Positions 1-5,562 of a stretch of DNA of 13,865 nt are shown in pieces; position 1 is the stretch's first letter, and each line of letters opens with the position of its first letter. The DNA is taken from contig JBEBHH010000064.1 in NCBI GenBank assembly GCA_040080965.1, positions 1 to 13,865 of the forward strand. Reading direction: 5' to 3'. This DNA comes from SHZI01 sp040080965 (lineage in GTDB: Bacteria; Pseudomonadota; Gammaproteobacteria; Steroidobacterales; GCA-2729495). Under the pieces are notes generated by a model that was not told the DNA's origin, made no database searches, and saw only the letters and a list, made by a program, of their open reading frames with translations. The position numbers were made by a program, and so were the translations under genes.

Positions 1-83
1 CCTTCAGGCGCGAGCCCCTTCCCGCTCGAGACTCGCGGACTCGATTCTCGCGCGAGGGGCTCGCGCCTGAAGGCGCTCCTGCA
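1..83. repeat. REPIN-like palindromic element A (left end cut by window)
   Basis: This is a long inverted repeat. Bases 1-18 pair perfectly with 56-73, and the inner arms (about 19-31 and 46-55) pair imperfectly because the left side is 3 nt longer. The tail CGCTCCTGC at 74-82 is what remains of the right-hand end; its partner on the left, expected to read GTAGGAGCG, lies outside the window. The 25 nt at 28-52 are identical to 11547-11571 in element B, while the outer arms differ. Two inverted REP units around a conserved centre fit a REPIN, the mobile doublet form of REP sequences normally moved by RAYT transposases. No RAYT gene is present here. It lies 6 bp beyond the stop of the methyltransferase gene and may act as its terminator. 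Confidence 0.75.
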
Positions 84-88
84 CCACC

Positions 89-844
89 TCAAGGCTTCCG
101 GAAGAGCATGAAGTGCTGTTGCGGAAGCAGGTCCTTCGTCTCGACCCACTCCAGCCCGACAGCCGCCATTTCCTTGCGCGCCTGGGCCTCCGTCATCTTG
201 TGCAGCGCCAGGATCGGCACTGCCGGGTCCTCGGCCCGGTACTCGATCAGCACCACCCGGCCGCCGCTCTTCAGGCCCCGCACGATGCCGGTCATGACTT
301 CCCGCGGGTGGGAGAACTCGTGGTAGGCGTCGACCATCAGCACCAGGTCGACGGCGCCGGCGGGTAGCCCCGGGTCTTCCTCCGTCGCGAGCAGGGGTTC
401 CACGTTCGGGATGCCGGCCGATTTCGTGCGGCTGGCGATGATGTCGAGCATCTCCTGCTGGATATCCACGGCGAGCACCCGGCCCTTCGGGACCCGGGCG
501 GCGATTGGCAGGCTGAAGTAGCCCGTGCCCGCGCCGATGTCGGCCACCACGTCGTCGGCTTCCAGCGGCAGCCCGGACAGCAGGAGGTCGGTGCGCTCCT
601 CCGCTTCCCGGGTCGGCCGCTCGAGCCAGCCCGCGCCGGGGTGGCCCATCACGAAGGAGATCTCCCGGCCCATGTACACCTTGCCGATGCCGTCGGGACT
701 GGCGTCGGTCAGGGTGTAGACGCTGTCGGTGGCAGCGGGTGCCGGCTCCCGGGCGCAGGCCGGCAGGGACAGGGCGATGGCCAGCAGCACTGCGGCCAGG
801 GCCGGCTGGTAGCTCAGATTGCGAATCCGGGTGATGCGTTGCAC
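89..844 (-). CDS. Exported class I SAM-dependent methyltransferase, putative lipoprotein
   Basis: Predicted 251-residue methyltransferase. From the chosen start, residues 1-30 form an export signal: a basic N-terminus (RITRIR), a hydrophobic core and a lipobox-like LPAC with Cys30, followed by an Ala/Pro linker. Residues 95-200 are a Rossmann-fold methyltransferase: motif I VADIGAGTGYF at 100-110, an acidic residue in LAVDI at 124-128, and DLVLMVDAYHEF around 166-177. The segment GREISFVMGHPGAGWLERP before motif I is typical of a family of exported methyltransferases. I chose GTG at 844 because GAGG lies 7 nt upstream and the signal then begins at the start; ATG at 916 would add 24 residues unlike a signal. 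The substrate is unknown. An export signal on a SAM enzyme is odd, since SAM is cytoplasmic. It is transcribed away from the buf operon. Confidence 0.85.
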   Translation of the reverse strand: MQRITRIRNLSYQPALAAVLLAIALSLPACAREPAPAATDSVYTLTDASPDGIGKVYMGREISFVMGHPGAGWLERPTREAEERTDLLLSGLPLEADDVVADIGAGTGYFSLPIAARVPKGRVLAVDIQQEMLDIIASRTKSAGIPNVEPLLATEEDPGLPAGAVDLVLMVDAYHEFSHPREVMTGIVRGLKSGGRVVLIEYRAEDPAVPILALHKMTEAQARKEMAAVGLEWVETKDLLPQQHFMLFRKP

Positions 845-1090
845 AGGTCGTCCTCGGGTGATGTCTTGTACGGACAGCCTTCGGCTGTCCCGGGTATTTC
901 GCTGCCACAGCAGCATCCGGATGCGGCATCTGGCCGCAGGGTTCCGCGGCCCGCGCGTCCCGCCGGGCTACTTTCCGCGATCCGTTGCCCTAGTATTCAG
1001 GAGACCCCTGTAAGGTTTCAGGGGTCCGGCCGGTCCAATCGGCGAGTCTGAACCAGAACAACCAAACCACCACCAAGGAGTGAAGCCACA
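845..1090. promoter_or_regulatory. Divergent intergenic region between methyltransferase and bufA
   Basis: These 246 bp carry the control signals for both flanking genes. On the plus strand a -10-like TAGTAT lies at 991-996, with only a poor -35 match upstream. The predicted start of transcription, near 1003, coincides with the first base of a perfect inverted repeat, GACCCCTG (1003-1010) and CAGGGGTC (1019-1026), separated by 8 nt. This could be an operator or a stem-loop at the 5' end of the leader. A good ribosome site, AAGGAG at 1075-1080, precedes the bufA ATG by 10 nt. Relatives of this operon can be controlled by ECF sigma factors, but none is encoded in the window and I do not claim an ECF promoter. 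I found no gene in this gap. Confidence 0.5.
1003..1026 (+). promoter_or_regulatory. Inverted repeat at predicted 5' end of the buf transcript
   Basis: Perfect 8-bp arms GACCCCTG and CAGGGGTC flank the 8-nt loop TAAGGTTT. The repeat starts 7 nt after the -10-like box TAGTAT (991-996), so it would either form a hairpin at the very 5' end of the mRNA or serve as a repressor-binding site over the start point. There is no T-tract, which argues against a terminator. The role is inferred. Confidence 0.5.
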
Positions 1091-1369
1091 ATGAAGTCCA
1101 ATTCCATCCTGCTCTCCACTGCCATCGGCACCCTGCTCGCGCTCGGCAGCGTCGGTGCCCAGGCCGCCGCCCACGAAGGGGCCGGGGCTGCCGCCAAGGA
1201 GAAGTGCTACGGCGTCGCCAAGGCCGGCGAGAACGGCTGCGCCGCCAACGGCCATTCCTGCCAGGGCCAGGCCAAGGCCGACAACGATCCTTCCGAGTGG
1301 AAGAACGTTGGCAAGGGCGAGTGCGAGAAGATGGGCGGCTCCCTGACCGCCGGCAAGAAGGCCTCCTGA
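1091..1369 (+). CDS. bufA: Bufferin-type RiPP precursor (DUF2282 family)
   Basis: A 92-residue precursor peptide. Residues 1-26 are a Sec signal peptide with a basic start (MKSNS), a hydrophobic core and cleavage expected after AQA (25) or the next Ala. The mature part has exactly four cysteines, Cys39, Cys50, Cys57 and Cys78, in the DUF2282 context EKCYGVAKAG...NGC...SC...GECEKMGG. In characterised bufferins the neighbouring DUF692 enzyme converts core cysteines to thiooxazole groups and the product helps bind copper in the periplasm; that is family knowledge, not visible here. Bufferins are unusual in being modified before Sec export and keeping the signal as leader. AAGGAG lies 10 nt before the ATG. 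The stop is followed directly by the bufB start. The tail after Gly83 is short and Lys-rich (TAGKKAS). Family assignment is strong; the metal bound is not determined. Confidence 0.92.
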   Translation: MKSNSILLSTAIGTLLALGSVGAQAAAHEGAGAAAKEKCYGVAKAGENGCAANGHSCQGQAKADNDPSEWKNVGKGECEKMGGSLTAGKKAS

Positions 1370-2260
1370 GTGACCACGGCATCGGCAACGATGCCACCCA
1401 CGGGCCCGCGGCCGGTTCCGGCGCAAGCCGGGATCGGCCTGCGGAGTCCGCACCACGACGAGTTCCTGGCCCGCCGGCCCCCCGTTCCCTGGGTCGAGGT
1501 CCACAGTGAAAACTTCTTTGCCGACGGCGGGCGCCAGCTCGAGGTGCTGGACGCCGTCCGGCGCGACTACGGCCTCAGCCTGCACGGCGTGGGGCTCTCG
1601 CTGGGCGGCACCGACCCGCTGGATGCCGACCACCTGCGGCGGCTGAAACGCCTGGTGCTGCGGGCCGAGCCCGCGCTGGTGTCCGAGCACGTCTGCTGGG
1701 GTTCCGCGGGCGGGATCTTCCTGAACGACCTGCTGCCGATGCCCTGCACCGCCGCCGCGCTCAGTCACCTGGCCGACCGCGTCGGGGCCGTGCAGGACTT
1801 CCTCGGCCGCCGGATCCTGGTGGAGAACGTCTCCAGCTACCTGGAGTTCGAGGGCGCGGAATTCTCCGAGTGGGACTTCCTGGTGCAGCTCGCCCGGCGG
1901 GCCGGCTGCGGGATCCTGCTCGACATCAACAACATCCACGTCAGCGCCGTGAACCACGGCTTTGCGGCGCAGGACTACCTGCGCGCCATTCCGGCGGAGC
2001 TGGTCGGTGAAATCCACCTGGCCGGCCACACGGTGGCGGACGACATCCTCATCGACACGCACAGCGCACCGGTCTCCGACGCGGTGTGGGGCCTCTACCG
2101 GGACGCATTGCGCCGGCTGGGCCCCGTCCCCACGCTGATCGAGTGGGACGCGGAACTCCCGGCACTGGACCGGCTGCTCGCCGAGGCTGCAACCGCGGAC
2201 GACCAGGCCGTCGCCGCCCTGGCCGCATGCCCGGGAGCGGACCGTGCCCTCGTCGCCTGA
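1370..2260 (+). CDS. bufB: MNIO-family (DUF692) peptide-modifying enzyme
   Basis: A 296-residue multinuclear non-haem iron oxygenase of the DUF692 family, with a TIM-barrel fold. It should install heterocycles on cysteines of the BufA peptide, using iron and oxygen. Family metal-ligand motifs are all visible: EVHSEN (43-48), LHGVGLSLG (71-79, His72), SEH (105-107), VENVSSY (151-157, Glu152), LLDINNIHV (183-191, Asp185 and His190), HLAGH (216-220), IDTHSAPV (228-235, His231) and IEWD (257-260). The start is GTG at 1370, immediately after the bufA TGA, so translation is probably coupled; an internal ATG at 1391 would also leave the domain intact. The length is normal for the family. The C-terminal 25 residues are Ala-rich and probably unstructured. 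The gene overlaps bufC by 17 nt. Confidence 0.93.
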   Translation: MTTASATMPPTGPRPVPAQAGIGLRSPHHDEFLARRPPVPWVEVHSENFFADGGRQLEVLDAVRRDYGLSLHGVGLSLGGTDPLDADHLRRLKRLVLRAEPALVSEHVCWGSAGGIFLNDLLPMPCTAAALSHLADRVGAVQDFLGRRILVENVSSYLEFEGAEFSEWDFLVQLARRAGCGILLDINNIHVSAVNHGFAAQDYLRAIPAELVGEIHLAGHTVADDILIDTHSAPVSDAVWGLYRDALRRLGPVPTLIEWDAELPALDRLLAEAATADDQAVAALAACPGADRALVA

Positions 2261-3041
2261 CGATTCACTCCGCGACCTGCAGCAGCAGTTCGTCCGGGAG
2301 GTGCTCTACCGGGATGCGCCCGGGGTGGTGTCCCGCATCAGCGGTGGCGGCACCGACGTCCAGCGCCGCCTCGGCATCTACCGCACCAATACCCGGGAAA
2401 ATTTCGCGCTGGCGCTCGAAGCCGCCTTCCCGCTGCTTCTCCGTTGTCTCGGCCGCGAGGAGTTTCGCCAGCTGGCCTGGGCTTACCAGCGGGCCTGTCC
2501 CTCTCCGGCGGGCAACCTGTTCCACGTGGGCCGCCAGTTGCCGGCGTTCCTCACCGGCCGGCTGACGGGCGACCGTGACGAGTACCTGATCGACGTCGCG
2601 CGCCTCGAGTGGGCGGTCCAGGAGTCGATGGTGGCGGCGGACGGGCCCACGAACGGTCCAGAGGGGCTGGACCTGGCCGCGCTGGCCGCCGTTCCCGCGG
2701 AGCACCAGGCCGACATCCGTTTCCGGCTGCACCCGTCCGTGCGCCTGCTGCGGACGAAGTACGGCGTCTATGCCCTGTGGGAGGCGCTGCAGGCGGGAAG
2801 CGCCGTGACGCCGGCGGCGCCCGCGGCCGAAGGCCTGGTCGTCCTGCGCCGCGCCGCCGGCGTGGAACTGCGGCGCCTTGACGGCGGACTGGCGGCCACG
2901 GACCTGGACTGGCTCGAGGCGCTGAGGGGCGGCGCCCCGCTGGGCGAGGCCGCCGGGTCGCTGCCCGTCGAGGAGCAGGAGAACCTGGGTGCGCTGCTCG
3001 TGCGCTGGGTCGCCGCCGGGGTCATCACGTCCTTCAACTGA
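2244..3041 (+). CDS. bufC: DUF2063 partner protein of the MNIO enzyme
   Basis: A 265-residue protein. Residues about 8-103 are a DUF2063 domain, recognised by LRDLQQQFVREVL, RRLGIYRTNTRENF (41-54), FPLLLRCLG and an NLFHVGRQLPAFL segment. The remaining C-terminal part, with an acidic-to-aliphatic end (GALLVRWVAAGVITSFN), is seen in BufC/HvfC proteins and is thought to help recognise the precursor peptide. The partner is the upstream DUF692 enzyme; together they form the modifying complex in characterised members. GTG at 2244 was chosen because GGAG at 2233-2236 lies 7 nt upstream and it overlaps the end of bufB by 17 nt, a usual arrangement in this cassette. No signal peptide or membrane segment is present, consistent with a cytoplasmic role. 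Confidence 0.88.
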   Translation: MPSSPDDSLRDLQQQFVREVLYRDAPGVVSRISGGGTDVQRRLGIYRTNTRENFALALEAAFPLLLRCLGREEFRQLAWAYQRACPSPAGNLFHVGRQLPAFLTGRLTGDRDEYLIDVARLEWAVQESMVAADGPTNGPEGLDLAALAAVPAEHQADIRFRLHPSVRLLRTKYGVYALWEALQAGSAVTPAAPAAEGLVVLRRAAGVELRRLDGGLAATDLDWLEALRGGAPLGEAAGSLPVEEQENLGALLVRWVAAGVITSFN

Positions 3042-3076
3042 ACCTGCAACGGCCGCCCGGCCGGGGATCCCCTGTC

Positions 3077-3550
3077 ATGAATGTTCCCGCCTTCATTGGC
3101 CGACCGCTCGGCCTGCTGGACCAGGTCCTCGACGCGCTCCAGCCGCTCGTCGCACTGGGGGCCCGCTGCTGGGTGAGCTGGCAGTTCTTCAAATCCGGAC
3201 TGCTGAAGATCAGCGACTGGGAATCCACGCTCTACCTGTTCCAGGAGGAGTACCGCACGCCGTTGCTGACGCCCGCGGTCGCCGCGGTTGCCGGGACCTT
3301 CGGTGAACTGTTTTTCCCGATTCTTCTCGTGGCCGGGTTATTCGGGCGCTTTGCTGCAGTAGGATTGCTGGCTGTGAACATCCTGGCGGTCGTCTCCTAT
3401 GCCCACGTCCTGCTCACCCCCGGCTTCGAGGCGGCCGTTGGCCAGCACTACCTCTGGGGCGCGCTGCTCCTGATGCTGGCCGTGTACGGTCCCGGCCGCC
3501 TCTCGCTCGATCACTGGTCAGGACTCCGGTGGCCCGGGCGCCCCAGCTGA
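3077..3550 (+). CDS. bufD: DoxX-family membrane protein of the buf cassette
   Basis: A 157-residue inner-membrane protein with about four hydrophobic segments (roughly 21-43, 66-86, 89-109 and 125-139). DoxX signatures are RCWVSWQFFKSGLLKISDW (30-48), LFQEEYRTPLLTP (54-66), the ELFFPILL stretch and an SYAH motif (107-110). DoxX proteins regularly close bufferin cassettes; the exact role is not settled, with redox or export support proposed. It begins 35 nt after bufC, the only gap inside the cassette, with a GGGGA about 10 nt before the ATG. Its 3' end overlaps the debranching-enzyme start by 22 nt. I call it bufD by context as much as by sequence, because DoxX proteins occur in many other settings. 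Confidence 0.85.
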   Translation: MNVPAFIGRPLGLLDQVLDALQPLVALGARCWVSWQFFKSGLLKISDWESTLYLFQEEYRTPLLTPAVAAVAGTFGELFFPILLVAGLFGRFAAVGLLAVNILAVVSYAHVLLTPGFEAAVGQHYLWGALLLMLAVYGPGRLSLDHWSGLRWPGRPS

Positions 3551-5562
3551 TCCAGCCCAGGCCAGCGGCGCGCCGTCAGGGCGACGGCGTGCCGCGCATT
3601 GATCTCGATCGCGATCTCTGCAGCCGGTTCGATGCGGCCGCCGGGCGCGAGTGGCTGGTGACCAACGGCCTCGGCGGGTACGCCTCCGGGACCGTGGCGG
3701 GCGCCGCCACCCGGCGCTACCACGGTCTCCTTGTCGCCGCGCTCGAGCCGCCGCTCGGCCGGACTGTCCTCGTCGCGGGCCTGGATGTGTACGCGGACTA
3801 CCAGGGCCGGACCCACGCGCTGACCGCCCAGGAATACACGGGCGGCACCGTGCACCCCGACGGGTACCGGCACACCGAAGCCTTCATGCTCAATGGCGGC
3901 ATGCCCGTGTGGACCTTCAGCCTGGGCGACGCGCGCATCACCCAGTCCGTCTGGATGGGGCAGGGCGCCAACACCACCTACGTGCGGTTCCGGCTGGAGA
4001 GCGGCAGCGGGCCGGTGCGCCTGCGCCTGTCGCCCCTGTGCACCTGGCGGGACTATCACACGCAGCTGCGCGGCGGCTGGCAGCCGGGTGCCACGGCGGT
4101 ACCCGACGGTGTCAGGATCGATGCGTTTCCGGCGGCCCGGCCCTACCGGGTGCTGTGCGCCGGGTCCACCTGCGAGCCCCGCGGTGACTGGTTCTGGCTC
4201 TTTCACCATCGCCAGGAAGCCGAGAGGGGCCTGGACAGCACGGAGGACCTCTTCCGCCCCTGCGAGTTTGTCGTGGACCTGACCGTGGGCGGCGAGACCA
4301 CGCTGATCTGCACGGCGGAAGGGGGCGATATCGAAGCGCCAGCGATCGCGCTGGCCGCCGACCAGCGCCGCCGGGCCGACCTGCTGCAGCCCATGCTCCG
4401 GGAGCCGGGCTGGGTCCGCCAGCTCGCGCTGGCCGCCGACCAGTTCATCGTCAGCCGCAGCACCGGCGCCGGCGACGCCGGCGCCACGGTCATCGCCGGC
4501 TATCACTGGTTCGGCGACTGGGGCCGCGACACGCTGATCGCGCTGCCGGGCCTGACCCTGCCCACGGGCCGGGCCGATGTCGCGGCGCGCATCCTCCGCA
4601 CCTACGCGGCGCACGTCAGCGAAGGCATGCTGCCCAACCGGTTCCCGGACAGCGGCGCTGCACCCGAGTACAACACCGCGGACGCCACGCTCTGGTACTT
4701 CCACGCGCTGGACGCCTGCTGGCGCGCCACGGGCGATGACGGCCTCCTGCAGGAACTCTGGCCCCGCCTGATCGAAATCGTGGACTGGCATCTGCGCGGC
4801 ACGCGCTTCGGGATCGGCGCGGACCCGGCCGATGGCCTGCTCCGCGCCGGCCTGCCCGGCACGCAGCTCACGTGGATGGATGCCAAGGTGGGCAACTGGG
4901 TTGCCACGCCCCGCGTGGGCAAGCCCGTCGAGATCAACGCGCTCTGGCATCACGCGCTCGTCGTGATGTCCCGCTTCGGCGAGCAGCTGGGTGACGTGGC
5001 CCTCGCGCGCCGCTACGAATCCCTGGCGGCCCGCGTCCGCGAGTCCTTCGGCCGGCGCTACTGGTGCGGGGACCGCGGGCACCTCTACGACGTCATCGAT
5101 GGCCCGGGCGGCGACGATGCTTCCCTCCGCCCGAACCAGATCCTCGCCGTGGCCCTGCCCTCGGCGCTGCTGGACGAGCACCAGGCTGCCGCGGTCGTGG
5201 CTGCCTGCCAGAGGGAACTGCTGACGCCGATGGGCCTCCGCACCCTGTCGCCCCGGGACCCGGCCTATGCCGGGCAGTACACCGGCGGTCCCGTGCAGCG
5301 GGACGCGGCCTACCACCAGGGCACCGTGTGGCCCTGGCTGCTGGGACCCTTCGCGCTCGCCCACTATCGCGTGCACGGCCGCCGGGCCGAGGCCCGGGCA
5401 CTGCTCGCGGGCATCGGCAGTCACCTGGCGGAGGCCGGCGTGGGCAGCATCAGCGAGATCTTCGATGGCGACGCGCCGCACCGGCCCCGCGGCTGCATCG
5501 CGCAGGCCTGGAGCGTGGCCGAGGTGCTGCGAGCCTGGTTCGAACTGGGGGAGACCCCTTGA
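3529..5562 (+). CDS. Amylo-alpha-1,6-glucosidase / glycogen debranching enzyme (GH133 type)
   Basis: A 677-residue debranching enzyme expected to hydrolyse alpha-1,6 branch points of glycogen or related alpha-glucans in the cytoplasm; there is no signal peptide. The N-terminal domain (about 35-290) has REWLVTNGLGGYASGT and RRYHGLLVAALEPP. The C-terminal (alpha/alpha) barrel (about 300-675) has YHWFGDWGRDTLIALPGL with Asp330 and Asp334, EYNTADATLWYFHAL, TWMDAKVG, YHQGTVWPWLLGPF and SISEIFDGD with Glu643; an Asp/Glu pair in these motifs is expected to be catalytic. GTG at 3529 has CAGGA 5 nt upstream and overlaps bufD; GTG at 3588 would also give the full domain. The gene overlaps the next start by 4 nt (TTGA). 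Its family is well supported; the link with the buf genes is by position only. Confidence 0.9.
   Translation: MARAPQLIQPRPAARRQGDGVPRIDLDRDLCSRFDAAAGREWLVTNGLGGYASGTVAGAATRRYHGLLVAALEPPLGRTVLVAGLDVYADYQGRTHALTAQEYTGGTVHPDGYRHTEAFMLNGGMPVWTFSLGDARITQSVWMGQGANTTYVRFRLESGSGPVRLRLSPLCTWRDYHTQLRGGWQPGATAVPDGVRIDAFPAARPYRVLCAGSTCEPRGDWFWLFHHRQEAERGLDSTEDLFRPCEFVVDLTVGGETTLICTAEGGDIEAPAIALAADQRRRADLLQPMLREPGWVRQLALAADQFIVSRSTGAGDAGATVIAGYHWFGDWGRDTLIALPGLTLPTGRADVAARILRTYAAHVSEGMLPNRFPDSGAAPEYNTADATLWYFHALDACWRATGDDGLLQELWPRLIEIVDWHLRGTRFGIGADPADGLLRAGLPGTQLTWMDAKVGNWVATPRVGKPVEINALWHHALVVMSRFGEQLGDVALARRYESLAARVRESFGRRYWCGDRGHLYDVIDGPGGDDASLRPNQILAVALPSALLDEHQAAAVVAACQRELLTPMGLRTLSPRDPAYAGQYTGGPVQRDAAYHQGTVWPWLLGPFALAHYRVHGRRAEARALLAGIGSHLAEAGVGSISEIFDGDAPHRPRGCIAQAWSVAEVLRAWFELGETP

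Noticed and set aside
968..2062. 364-residue minus-strand open frame over bufA and bufB
   Set aside because: Antisense shadow of two well-supported genes.
3511..5481. 656-residue minus-strand open frame opposite the debranching-enzyme gene
   Set aside because: Its composition (runs of Gly, Ala, Pro, His, Gln, Arg) is the usual antisense shadow of a high-GC gene, and the plus strand encodes a clear GH133-type enzyme.
5064..5558. N-terminal extension of the GH63 frame
   Set aside because: This part reads as out-of-frame Arg/Gly/Pro-rich sequence over the upstream gene, and the TTG at 5559 has a strong ribosome site and matches the family N-terminus.
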